From: Gemmatimonadota bacterium
GTDB lineage: Bacteria > Gemmatimonadota > Gemmatimonadetes > Gemmatimonadales > Gemmatimonadaceae
Length of the DNA: 47,093 nucleotides
NCBI GenBank assembly: GCA_028876525.1
Contig: JAGWRI010000201.1
Location: forward strand, 1-47,093
Direction: 5' to 3'
Shown here: positions 22,844 through 30,795 of the stretch, in pieces
How positions within the stretch are numbered: the stretch's first letter is position 1
Layout: every line of letters begins with the position of its first letter
Program-made: the position numbers and the translations under genes
The notes under the pieces: generated by a model
Databases searched by the model: none
The model's input: only the letters and a program-made list of their open reading frames with translations
What the model was told of the DNA's origin: nothing

Positions 22844-23532
22844 AACTCGTTCTCTTCGACATCGACGGCACGCTGCTCGACAGCGACGGCGCGGGGCGCC
22901 GGGCGATCAGCCGCGCGCTGGTCGAGGCGTTCGGCACCAGCGGGCCCGGCGCGCACGGCTTCGACGGCAAGACCGACCCGCAGATCGTCTCCGAGCTGAT
23001 GGCGCTGGCCGGCGTCGCCCCCGACCTCGTGGCCGCCCGCATGGACGGCGTGTTCGCGCGCTACGTGGAGTGCCTGCGCGAGGAGATCGTCCAGCCGGGC
23101 CACGCGGCGCGAGTGTATCCCGGCGTGCCCGAGCTGCTCGACGCGCTCGAGGCGACGGACGACGTCGTGCTCGGGCTGCTCACCGGCAACGTCAAGCCGG
23201 GCGCCGAGGTGAAGCTCGGCGCGGTGGGCCTCGCCCCGGCCCGCTTCCGCGTCGGCGCCTTCGGATCGGACCACGCCGTGCGCGCCGAGCTGCCGGCCAT
23301 CGCGCAGGCGCGCGCCGGCGCGTTGCTCGCGCACGGCGTGCCGGGACGCGACATGGTGGTCATCGGCGACACGCCGGCCGACGTCACGTGCGGCCGCGGC
23401 GTGGGCGCCCGCGCCATCGGCGTCGCCACCGGCCGCTACTCGGCCGCCGACCTCGGCGCCCACGCGCCGGCCGCCGTGTTTCCCGACTTCCGCGACACCG
23501 CGGCCGTGGTGCGCGCCATTTGCAGCGCATGA
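22840..23532 (+). CDS. HAD-family phosphatase, phosphoglycolate phosphatase-like
   Basis: A 230-residue haloacid dehalogenase-type hydrolase. Motif I FDIDGTLLDSDG (6-17) supplies the nucleophile and acid/base Asp pair, a Gph-like alpha-helical cap follows, motif II is LLTGN, and motif IV is VIGDTPADV. It should remove phosphate from a small molecule such as phosphoglycolate, but HAD specificity cannot be inferred from motifs. The GTG start overlaps the EamA stop codon. The orphan gene at 23560 follows after 27 nt. Confidence 0.88.
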   Translation: MKLVLFDIDGTLLDSDGAGRRAISRALVEAFGTSGPGAHGFDGKTDPQIVSELMALAGVAPDLVAARMDGVFARYVECLREEIVQPGHAARVYPGVPELLDALEATDDVVLGLLTGNVKPGAEVKLGAVGLAPARFRVGAFGSDHAVRAELPAIAQARAGALLAHGVPGRDMVVIGDTPADVTCGRGVGARAIGVATGRYSAADLGAHAPAAVFPDFRDTAAVVRAICSA

Positions 23533-23559
23533 CCGCACGCGGCCCGCGGAGGCGTCGCC

Positions 23560-24282
23560 GTGGCTGACCGGCGCACCGAGCCGATCGGCGCCCGGCTCGC
23601 GTCGGCGGGCGACGCCCCCGTGTTCGTGAGCACGGCGGGAGACGACATCGTGATCCGGCGCGACGACGGCGTCGAGCTGCGCGCGTTCCGCGCCGAAGAC
23701 GTGACCGAGGTGGTCCGCGCCGGAGAGCGCGTCACGGTCGCGGTCGCGCCCGGCGAGCCGATGGTCTTTGCCGGCCCGCTCGCCGCCGAGCTCGATGCGC
23801 GGCTCGTCGCGGCGTGCCTGCGGCTGCCGGAGCTGACGCGCGCGCTCCGATCGCTCGGGTCGACCCGCGCCGGCGCCAACGCCGCGGGGCAGCGCGAATT
23901 CTTCTCGCCCCTGCTCGACGCGCGGCGGCGGGCCGAGGACTCGGTGGGCCGCGCCTCCGTCGTCGCCGCGTTCGACCCCGACCGGCTGGCCCGCGCGTTC
24001 GAGCAATACCTGGCCGACGCCGTGGGCCATACCGCCGATCCGCGCCCCGCCGCCCGCCGGGCGTTGGCCGCCTACGCCGACGACCTCGCGGCGCCGCTGC
24101 GCCAGGCGCTGGACGAGGTGCGCCGCGCGGGAACGGCCGCCGCGGCGCCCCCCGATGACGCGCGCATCGCGACCTGGCGCCGGTGGAGCGCCGCGCTGCG
24201 CCGGCTGTTCGAAGCCGCCGACCGATGTTGGGTCGCGCTCGACCGGAGCGGCGTGGTCGGTGCACCGCCCGCCGGGGGCTGA
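23560..24282 (+). CDS. Hypothetical protein (orphan)
   Basis: A 240-residue soluble, Ala/Arg-rich protein starting at a GTG with GGAGG about 7 nt upstream. The first 80 residues look like small beta strands (VFVSTAGDDIVIRRDDG, RVTVAVAPGEPMVF); the rest is predicted alpha-helical with charged heptads (FEQYLADAVG, LRQALDEVRRAG). No signal peptide, membrane segment or recognisable catalytic motif was found. It is the last gene of the EamA-HAD run, separated by 58 nt from the iron permease gene. Codon bias resembles its neighbours, so a real gene is likely; function unknown. Confidence 0.7.
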   Translation: MADRRTEPIGARLASAGDAPVFVSTAGDDIVIRRDDGVELRAFRAEDVTEVVRAGERVTVAVAPGEPMVFAGPLAAELDARLVAACLRLPELTRALRSLGSTRAGANAAGQREFFSPLLDARRRAEDSVGRASVVAAFDPDRLARAFEQYLADAVGHTADPRPAARRALAAYADDLAAPLRQALDEVRRAGTAAAAPPDDARIATWRRWSAALRRLFEAADRCWVALDRSGVVGAPPAGG

Positions 24283-24325
24283 GCGGAGCGACCCCCGGTT
24301 GCTAGAACTCCGGGCGCAATCCCGA

Positions 24326-24331
24326 TACATT
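24326..24331 (+). promoter_or_regulatory. -10 box for the cytochrome/FTR1 gene
   Basis: TACATT, 9 nt before the ATG at 24341, in an AT-enriched patch of the 58-nt gap. A TTGCTA hexamer starts at 24299 but at a 21-nt spacing, too long for a standard pair. The arrangement matches other near-leaderless starts in this window. No Fur-type palindrome is visible. Confidence 0.35.
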
Positions 24332-24340
24332 TTCTCGCCA

Positions 24341-26509
24341 ATGCGATTCCGATCGTCGTTCCTGGCCGTCGTCATGGCGCTGGGGCTCGCCGCGCCGCTC
24401 GTGGCGCAGGAGCCGCCGGCGCGGCGCATGGCCAACATCGTGAGCGTGGCGGTCGAGGAGTACGGCAAGGGAGTGGACGCCTCCGGGCGGCTCACCGCGG
24501 CGTCGGAGTACCAGGAGGCGATGGGGTTTCTCGCCGACGCGCGGGCGATCGCCGATCGGCTCACCGGCGCGCATGCCGATTCGGCGCGTGGCCTGCTCGA
24601 CTCGATCATCGCCGCCGCGCGCGACCGGCGTGCGCCGGCGGCGCTCGCCGCGCTCCAGCGGCGGTTCGCGGCAGCGCTGGGCAGCGAGGGGGCGCTGGAG
24701 ATGCCCACGGCGTCGATCGACCTCGCCGCGGGAAAGGCGATCTACGAGCGGACGTGCGCGGCGTGCCACGGGCCGTCGGGGCACGGTGACGGGCCGCAGG
24801 CGGCGATGCTGAATCCCCGGCCGGCTCCCATCGGCGATCCGAAGGTCGTGGCGAGCGTGACGCCGGAGATCATGTTCCGCATCGCATCGGTGGGCGTGTC
24901 GAACACGCCGATGGTCGGGTTCGCGGGCACGCTGACGCCGCAGCAGCGGTGGAACGTGGTGTCGTACGTGGTGTCGCTTCGCGCCACGGCGGCGCAGGTG
25001 GCGGACGGCGAGGGGCTCTATTTCGCGCACTGCGCGCAGTGCCACGGGGCCACGGGAGGCGGAGACGGGCCGTACGCCCGGAACCTGTCCAAGCTGCCGC
25101 CCGAGATCGGCACCTTCGCCTGGCAGGTGAGCCGCACCGACGACAGCCTGGCGCGCGCGGTCCGCGAGGGGGTGCCGGGCACGGCGATGCCGCCCGCCGG
25201 CGGCCTCGGCGACGCGCAGGTGCGGAGCATGGTCGCGTACCTGCGCACGCTGCCGATGAAGAACGCGTCGGCGACCGTGGCCGCGGCGCCCGACACCGGG
25301 GCGGCGGGCGCGGCGCGCAACGTCACGGCCCTGCTCGAGCAGGCGCTGGCCTCGGCCCAGCTGGGCCGGCCCACCGATGCGGGCGACCGCGCGTTCGACG
25401 CGTATCTGGCCTTCGAGCCGCTGGAGGGTCCGGCGCGGGCCAAGAACCCCGGCCTCGTGGCGCGCATGGAGAAGCTGTTCGGCGACTTCAAGGCGGCGGT
25501 GCGCGCCGACGACGTGCCGGGCGCGCAGCACGCGCGCGACGTGATCGAGGCGAATCTCCCGGCCATCGTCGAGCTGACGCGGCCGGCGGGGAGCGCGGCG
25601 GAAGCGTTCTGGCAGTCGTTCCTGATCATCTTGCGCGAGGGCTTCGAGGCGATTCTCGTGATCGGCGCGGTGGTGGCGTTCCTGCTCAAGACGGGGCACC
25701 GCGAGCGCCTGCGTTCCATCTGGCTCGGCGTGGGGCTGGGCCTCGCCGCGAGCGCCGTGACCGCGGTGGCCCTGCGCACGATCCTCGCCGCGGTGCCGGC
25801 GAGCAGCGAGATCATCGAGGGGGTGACGCTGCTCGTGGCCGTCGCCGTGCTGTTCTCGGTGAGCTACTGGCTCATCTCCCGCGTCGAGGCGGCCAAGTGG
25901 CAGCAGTTCATTCGCGAGAAGGTGACCGACGCCCTGCAGCGCGGGGGCGGGCGGGCGCTGGCGTTCGTGGCGTTCCTCGCCGTGTTCCGCGAGGGAGCCG
26001 AGACGGCGCTGTTCTACCAGGCGCTGTTCAGCGAGGGCCCGCATCTGGCGCTGCCGCTCTCGCTCGGCATCGCGGTCGGCTTCGTGGCGCTGGCCGTGAT
26101 CTTCACGCTCTTCTACCGCTACGGCGTGCGGATTCCCCTCCGGCCTTTCTTCAGCGTGACCAGCGTCCTGCTCTATTACATGGCGTTCGTGTTCACGGGG
26201 AAGGGAATCCGCGAGCTGCAGGAGGGCAACGCGGTGTCGATGAGCGTGATCCACGGCTTCCCGCACGTCGAGGCGCTGGGGATCTATCCCACCTGGGAGA
26301 CCGTGCTCGCCCAGCTCCTGCTGCTGGTCCTGTTCGTGTTCGCGCTGGCCAGGACCTTCTGGCCCAGGCGCTCGGTGGCGCTGCCCACGATCCCCGATTC
26401 GCCCGCCGACCCGGGGCTCGACCGGCTCCGCGCCGAGCACCAGGAGCTGAGCTCGCGCCTCGCGGCGCTGGAAGAGCGGCTCGGCGGACGCCGCGGCGCC
26501 GGCGACTAG
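24341..26509 (+). CDS. Di-heme cytochrome c fused to FTR1-type iron permease
   Basis: A 722-residue fusion. A signal peptide (1-22) ends near VAQEPPA; a helical segment follows, then two cytochrome c domains with heme motifs CAACH (139-143) and CAQCH (231-235) and downstream Met ligands (MVGF, TAMPPAGG). A helical linker leads to a seven-helix FTR1 permease with both iron-binding motifs, REGFE (432-436) and REGAE (550-554). FTR1 permeases import iron coupled to ferrous oxidation; the periplasmic hemes could accept those electrons, replacing a separate ferroxidase (inference). A short coiled-coil tail (LRAEHQELSSRLAALEERL) ends it. The gene converges on lgt with 6 nt between stops. Confidence 0.92.
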   Translation: MRFRSSFLAVVMALGLAAPLVAQEPPARRMANIVSVAVEEYGKGVDASGRLTAASEYQEAMGFLADARAIADRLTGAHADSARGLLDSIIAAARDRRAPAALAALQRRFAAALGSEGALEMPTASIDLAAGKAIYERTCAACHGPSGHGDGPQAAMLNPRPAPIGDPKVVASVTPEIMFRIASVGVSNTPMVGFAGTLTPQQRWNVVSYVVSLRATAAQVADGEGLYFAHCAQCHGATGGGDGPYARNLSKLPPEIGTFAWQVSRTDDSLARAVREGVPGTAMPPAGGLGDAQVRSMVAYLRTLPMKNASATVAAAPDTGAAGAARNVTALLEQALASAQLGRPTDAGDRAFDAYLAFEPLEGPARAKNPGLVARMEKLFGDFKAAVRADDVPGAQHARDVIEANLPAIVELTRPAGSAAEAFWQSFLIILREGFEAILVIGAVVAFLLKTGHRERLRSIWLGVGLGLAASAVTAVALRTILAAVPASSEIIEGVTLLVAVAVLFSVSYWLISRVEAAKWQQFIREKVTDALQRGGGRALAFVAFLAVFREGAETALFYQALFSEGPHLALPLSLGIAVGFVALAVIFTLFYRYGVRIPLRPFFSVTSVLLYYMAFVFTGKGIRELQEGNAVSMSVIHGFPHVEALGIYPTWETVLAQLLLLVLFVFALARTFWPRRSVALPTIPDSPADPGLDRLRAEHQELSSRLAALEERLGGRRGAGD

Positions 26510-26515
26510 CCGCCG

Positions 26516-27358
26516 TCAGGCGCGCTTCGCGGCGTAGATTCCGGGGCGCTTCGCCCCCACGTCGCGGCGCAGGTACATCCACACGAATCCCATCGCCACG
26601 AATGCGAGCGCGATGCCCTGCGCGTACGTGAGCCCGCCCAGGAACCGGTCGTCCTTGGCGCGGAAGAACTCGATGATGAACCGCTCGAAACCGGCCAGCA
26701 CGCAGTAGACGCCGAACAGCCACCCCTCGGCGTGCTTGTGATCGCGCAGCTTCCACAGGATCATGAACATGATCGTGGCCAGCGTGATCTCGTACAGCTC
26801 CGTGGGGTACACCGACACCAGCGTGTTCGGGTTCATCCCGGCGGGGAACCTGGTGTGGAACTCGGCCATCATGGCGGCCACGGTGGAGGGCGGCTGCCCG
26901 TTGGGGAAGACCACCGCGCCGAAGCCGTCGAACGGGCGGCCGTAGTCGTCGCCCACCGCCCAGCATCCGGTGCGTCCCACGGCGTAGGCCGCGGCCACCG
27001 CCGGGCCGCCGACGTCGAAGATCCGCATCATCGGGATCTTCTTCCACCGGATCACGGCCATCACGGCGAGCATGCCGCCCACGAGCCCGCCCCAGAACAC
27101 GAATCCGCCGCGCGTGAACAGCGAGTCGTAGTGGTGCAGGATCACCACGTAGTAGAGCTTCGCGCCGAGCAGCCCGCCGATCACGGCGGCGAGGATCATG
27201 TCGGCGATCGGGGTCGCGTCGTGGCCGCGGCGGATCAGCTCCTGCTCCGACACGTGCTGGGCGATGGCGAAGGCCGCGACGACGGCGATGCCGAACCCGG
27301 TGATCGCGAGCGGGCCGAGGGAGACGGAGAACGGATGATGGACGATCGGTGCAGTCAT
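26516..27358 (-). CDS. lgt: Prolipoprotein diacylglyceryl transferase
   Basis: A 280-residue polytopic inner-membrane enzyme that transfers diacylglycerol from phosphatidylglycerol to the lipobox cysteine of prelipoproteins. About seven hydrophobic segments are visible. The Lgt signature is recognisable as GRTGCWAVGDDYGRP (128-142), with PTELYE (185-190) and the arm region GGLVGG (90-95), but it is divergent: the usual GRxGNFxNGE reads GRTGCWAVGD, and the position of E. coli His103 is occupied by Trp89 (FWGG). Such variants occur in other phyla, so activity is probably kept. The ATG overlaps the tsaD stop codon (ATGA), making it the last gene of the long minus-strand cluster. Confidence 0.9.
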   Translation of the reverse strand: MTAPIVHHPFSVSLGPLAITGFGIAVVAAFAIAQHVSEQELIRRGHDATPIADMILAAVIGGLLGAKLYYVVILHHYDSLFTRGGFVFWGGLVGGMLAVMAVIRWKKIPMMRIFDVGGPAVAAAYAVGRTGCWAVGDDYGRPFDGFGAVVFPNGQPPSTVAAMMAEFHTRFPAGMNPNTLVSVYPTELYEITLATIMFMILWKLRDHKHAEGWLFGVYCVLAGFERFIIEFFRAKDDRFLGGLTYAQGIALAFVAMGFVWMYLRRDVGAKRPGIYAAKRA

Positions 27359-28407
27359 GCGGCGATGAGCCCGGGAATGGATAGGGTGGCGAACGCGTTG
27401 AGGTCCAGCCCCGCGCGTTCGCCGCGTTCGAGGTGAAACAGGCCGGCACGGGCGATCATGGCGGCGTTGTCCGTGGCCAGGCGCGCCCCCGGAGCATATA
27501 CGGTCACCCCGTGCGGCGCGAGCCGGTCACGCATCGCGGCCACGAGGGCGCGGTTGCCCGCCACGCCTCCCCCGAGCACCACCCGGGTGCGGCCGTGGGC
27601 GACCACGGCGCGCGCCGTTTTCTCGACCAGCGACCCCACGAGGGCGTCCTGGAAGGCGCGCGCGACCGCCGCACGCGGGACTGGCGCCCCGTCCCGCGGC
27701 GCGCGCACGGCGTTGAGCACCGCCGTCTTGAGCCCGCTGAACGAGAAATCGTAATAGTCCGGGTCGTCGGGGCGCTGGTCGCGCCGCAGCATGGGGCGGG
27801 TGAAGCGCAGGCCGTCGCCCGCCCCCGGGCCGGCGGCCGCGGCCAGGCGCTCGACGTGCGGGCCGCCGGGGTAGGGCAGGTCGAGCAGCTTGGCGACCTT
27901 GTCGAACGCCTCGCCGGCCGCGTCGTCGCGCGTCCGTCCCAGCAGGCGGTATCGCCCCCACGCCTCGACGTCGAGCAGCAGCGTGTGCCCGCCCGAGACG
28001 AGGAGCGCGGTGAACGGCGGCGCCGCGGCCCGATCCTCGAGCGAGGTCGCGAACAGATGCCCCTCCATGTGGTGCACGCCGGCCAGCGGCACGCCGAGCG
28101 CGTGGGCCAGCGCCTTGCCGAAGCTCACCCCCACGAGCAGCGCGCCGACCAGCCCGGGGCCGTGCGTCACGGCCACCGCGTCCACCGAGTCGAGGGGCAC
28201 GCCGGCGTCGGCCAGCGCGCGCGCCACCACCGGCTGCACGCTCGTGAGGTGGGCGCGCGAGGCGATCTCGGGCACCACGCCGCCGAACACCCGGTGCACG
28301 TCCTGCGACAGGATGACCAGCGACTGGAGCGCGGCCTCGTCCCCCGTGCCGTCCACCACCGCCGCCGAGGTCTCGTCGCACGACGTCTCGATGCCGAGCA
28401 CGCGCAT
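27355..28407 (-). CDS. tsaD: tRNA N6-adenosine threonylcarbamoyltransferase
   Basis: A 350-residue TsaD/Gcp/Kae1 protein. It transfers threonylcarbamoyl from TC-AMP to A37 of ANN-decoding tRNAs, together with TsaB and TsaE, which are not in the window. MRVLGIETSCDETSAAVVD opens the ASKHA fold, the metal-binding HxxxH is H113/H117 in HHMEGHLF, and LVSGGHT, DDAAGEAFDK, FSFSGLKTAV and GGGVAGN follow in standard order. The length is typical. It overlaps ybbR upstream and lgt downstream by four bases each. Essential in most bacteria. Confidence 0.96.
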   Translation of the reverse strand: MRVLGIETSCDETSAAVVDGTGDEAALQSLVILSQDVHRVFGGVVPEIASRAHLTSVQPVVARALADAGVPLDSVDAVAVTHGPGLVGALLVGVSFGKALAHALGVPLAGVHHMEGHLFATSLEDRAAAPPFTALLVSGGHTLLLDVEAWGRYRLLGRTRDDAAGEAFDKVAKLLDLPYPGGPHVERLAAAAGPGAGDGLRFTRPMLRRDQRPDDPDYYDFSFSGLKTAVLNAVRAPRDGAPVPRAAVARAFQDALVGSLVEKTARAVVAHGRTRVVLGGGVAGNRALVAAMRDRLAPHGVTVYAPGARLATDNAAMIARAGLFHLERGERAGLDLNAFATLSIPGLIAA

Positions 28408-28826
28408 CAGCGATGCCCGCCGGCGCGCGGCACCAGGTGCACGACCACGCGGCGCGGCTGTACGTCGCGCACGATCACCGCGGCCCCCGCGGGCAGCTCG
28501 ACGTCGTCGGGGGTGAGCGTGAATTCCGCCGAGTCCGCGCCGGGCGGCACGTCCCGGCGGATCACCGGCGGCGACGAGTAGAGCGAGAAGATCGCCGTGC
28601 CCTCGCCGGCCACGAGGGCGTGCACCTCGGGCGCCGGATCGCGCAGCGTCCGCGCGCTGTCCATCGCCAGCGCGAGCCGCACGGGCACGATCTCCTCCGC
28701 CGGCTCCTTGGACGTCACGATGAACCAGAGGACGACCGCGAACACGAGGGCCGCGGCCTTGAGCCCGAGCCGTTCGGTGAACGCGCTCACCAGGCGGCGC
28801 TGCCAGCGGGCGCGGGCGGCGATCAT
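28407..28826 (-). CDS. YbbR-like domain protein
   Basis: A 139-residue protein with an N-terminal membrane anchor (LGLKAAALVFAVVLWFIV, about 20-37) followed by one YbbR-like beta domain exported to the periplasm. The LGLKxxAL...LWF start is typical of YbbR/CdaR proteins. In Firmicutes CdaR has four repeats, sits beside cdaA and regulates the c-di-AMP cyclase; here only one repeat is present and there is no cdaA or glmM nearby, so that role cannot be assumed. Its stop codon overlaps the tsaD start, and it begins 6 nt after resA. Confidence 0.8.
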   Translation of the reverse strand: MIAARARWQRRLVSAFTERLGLKAAALVFAVVLWFIVTSKEPAEEIVPVRLALAMDSARTLRDPAPEVHALVAGEGTAIFSLYSSPPVIRRDVPPGADSAEFTLTPDDVELPAGAAVIVRDVQPRRVVVHLVPRAGGHR

Positions 28827-28832
28827 GCGGCC

Positions 28833-29396
28833 TCAGCGCGCGGCGACGGCGGCCGGCAGCCCGAGCAGCTGCCGCACCAGGGCGATGTTGCCCTCCGAAG
28901 CCCAGTCGGCGGCGCCGAGCCAGATCTTGCGGATGACCCCGTTCCTGTCGATGACGTACGACGACGGATACCCCGTCACCTGGTACGCCTGCTCGATCCG
29001 GTACTGCGGGTCGTGGAGGATGTCGAAGGTGAGCCCCATGTTGCGGGCGTAGTCGCGAACCGAGTCGTCGGACGCCGTCTCGTCGATGCTCACCGCCACG
29101 ATCCTGAGCCCCTGCGGGGCGTACATCCGGTACAGCGTCTCCAGCGTCGGCATCTCGGCCTTGCACGGGCCGCACCAGGTGGCCCAGACGTTGAGCAGGA
29201 TCACGTGCCCCCGGAAGTCGGACAGATGCACGATCCGCCCCGAGCCGTCCACCATGCGGGCGCTGAACGGCGGCGCCTGCGCGCCCACGCCCACCTGCTG
29301 CACATTGCCGCCGAATGCGCGCTCGAAGGCGTACGACCCCACGCCGAGCGCCACGATCACCGCCACGATCACCGCCCACTGCCGTCGCGCCGTCAT
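28833..29396 (-). CDS. Membrane-anchored TlpA/ResA-type thiol-disulfide oxidoreductase
   Basis: A 187-residue thioredoxin-fold protein with an N-terminal signal anchor (WAVIVAVIVALGVGSYAF, about 7-24) and a periplasmic catalytic domain. The active site is WCGPC (Cys75, Cys78) after LLNVWAT, with the cis-Pro loop in TGYPSSYVIDRNG. ResA/TlpA proteins reduce apocytochrome c cysteines before heme attachment or act in other periplasmic thiol reactions; the di-heme FTR1 protein nearby is one possible client (inference). The ATG overlaps the rpe stop codon (ATGA). Confidence 0.9.
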   Translation of the reverse strand: MTARRQWAVIVAVIVALGVGSYAFERAFGGNVQQVGVGAQAPPFSARMVDGSGRIVHLSDFRGHVILLNVWATWCGPCKAEMPTLETLYRMYAPQGLRIVAVSIDETASDDSVRDYARNMGLTFDILHDPQYRIEQAYQVTGYPSSYVIDRNGVIRKIWLGAADWASEGNIALVRQLLGLPAAVAAR

Positions 29397-30058
29397 GCCT
29401 TCACCTCGCAGGCGGCCCGGAGGGCCGCGACCTCGGCCCCCGGATCGGCCGCCGAAAAGACGGCGTGCCCCGCCACGAACGTGTCGGCGCCCGCCTGCCA
29501 CACGGCGCCGATCGTGTCCCGCGCGATCCCGCCGTCCACCTCGAGAAATGCCCGGCTCCTGGCCTCGTCCAGCATCCGCCGCGCCCGCCGCACCTTGTCC
29601 AGCGAATGGGGCAGGAACCGCTGCCCGCCGTACCCCGGATTCACCGTCATCACGAGCAGCAGCTCCACGTCGTCCAGCACCTCCGACACCGCCGACAGCG
29701 GCGTCGAGGGGTTGATCGCCACGCCCGCGCGGCATCCGACTTCTTTAATGTGAGCGAGCTGCCGCTGCAGGTGCGGCGCGACCTCGGCGTGCAGCGTGAG
29801 CCCGTTGGCGCCGGCGGCGGCGAACTCGGCGAAGTGCCGCTCCGGCTCCACTGCCATGAGATGCACGTCCAGCGGCAGCGCCGTCAGCCGCCGCACGGTC
29901 TCGATGATCTTCGCGCCGAACGTGATCGGCGGCACGAACCGCCCGTCCATCACGTCCACGTGCAGCCAGTCGGCCCCCGCCGCCTCGCACGCCGCGATCT
30001 GGTCGGCCAGTTGCGCGAAATCCGCGGCGAGCAGGGACGGGACGATGCGGACGCTCAT
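29393..30058 (-). CDS. rpe: Ribulose-phosphate 3-epimerase
   Basis: A 221-residue TIM-barrel enzyme interconverting ribulose-5-phosphate and xylulose-5-phosphate in the pentose phosphate pathway. MSVRIVPSLLAADFAQL opens the barrel; HVDVMDGRFVPPITFG carries the metal-binding His and catalytic Asp, HLM the second ligand pair, MTVNPGYGGQRF the phosphate-side loop and EVDGGI the second catalytic Asp. The length is standard. It overlaps both neighbours by four bases: the PASTA protein stop upstream and the resA start downstream. Confidence 0.96.
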   Translation of the reverse strand: MSVRIVPSLLAADFAQLADQIAACEAAGADWLHVDVMDGRFVPPITFGAKIIETVRRLTALPLDVHLMAVEPERHFAEFAAAGANGLTLHAEVAPHLQRQLAHIKEVGCRAGVAINPSTPLSAVSEVLDDVELLLVMTVNPGYGGQRFLPHSLDKVRRARRMLDEARSRAFLEVDGGIARDTIGAVWQAGADTFVAGHAVFSAADPGAEVAALRAACEVKA

Positions 30059-30795
30059 GGCGTGCTGCCTCCGGAGACGCTGACCGTGACGCGGGCGCCG
30101 AGCGGCACGAGCGTGCCCGCGGCGGGATTCTGCTGCACCACCGACGCCTGATCCCCGGCGCCCCCGCTGTTGAGAATCGTAACGTCCCCGAGCGCGAGGC
30201 CCAACTGCTCGAGCAGCACGCGCGCCTCGACGATCGTCCGGCCCGTGAGATCGGGAACGGCGATCGTGGCCGGGCCGGCGCTCAGCACGAGCTGCACCAC
30301 CGACGGCACGGCGGCGCCGGCGCCCCCCGCCGGCTGGCTCGCGATCACCGTCCCCACCGGCTGGTCGCTGGCCTGCGTCACCGTGTCCGGGTTCGACGTG
30401 AACCCCGCCGCGGCCAGCGCCGAATCGGCCTGCGACCGCTGCATCCCCACGACGTTGGGCACCACCCCCATCTGCGGCCCGGCGCTCAGGTCGAGCACCA
30501 CGGCGGTGCCCATCGGCTGGCGCGTGCCCTGGACCGGAGTCATGCCGATCACGCTCATCTTCGGCACCGACTGCTGGAACCGCATCTCGCCCCGCTGCGC
30601 CTTGAATCCGTCCTGCTGCAGACGCGTGGCCGCCGCGTCGAAGCTCAGCCCGATCACGTTGGGCACGGTTCCGTCGGCCGGCGGCGCTCCCGGCGGGAAG
30701 ACGAACACGCCGATCACGATCCAGGCGAGCGCGAAGCCGCCCGCCGCCGCCGCCGCGAACGGCCAGGCGCGACGCCACCAGGCGCGCTTCGTCAC
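30055..30795 (-). CDS. Membrane-anchored protein with three PASTA domains
   Basis: A 246-residue protein with a short basic cytoplasmic start, a single transmembrane helix (about 12-33) and three periplasmic PASTA domains (about 43-107, 110-175 and 178-243), each opening with VPNVIGL, VPNVVGM or VPDLTGR. PASTA domains bind peptidoglycan fragments or beta-lactams and usually sit on PknB-like kinases or penicillin-binding proteins. Here no kinase or transpeptidase domain is attached. The GTG at 30795 overlaps the rsmB stop codon. It may be a wall-binding partner for another protein; the cytosolic kinase at 4916-5947 is one speculative candidate. Confidence 0.9.
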   Translation of the reverse strand: MTKRAWWRRAWPFAAAAAGGFALAWIVIGVFVFPPGAPPADGTVPNVIGLSFDAAATRLQQDGFKAQRGEMRFQQSVPKMSVIGMTPVQGTRQPMGTAVVLDLSAGPQMGVVPNVVGMQRSQADSALAAAGFTSNPDTVTQASDQPVGTVIASQPAGGAGAAVPSVVQLVLSAGPATIAVPDLTGRTIVEARVLLEQLGLALGDVTILNSGGAGDQASVVQQNPAAGTLVPLGARVTVSVSGGSTP

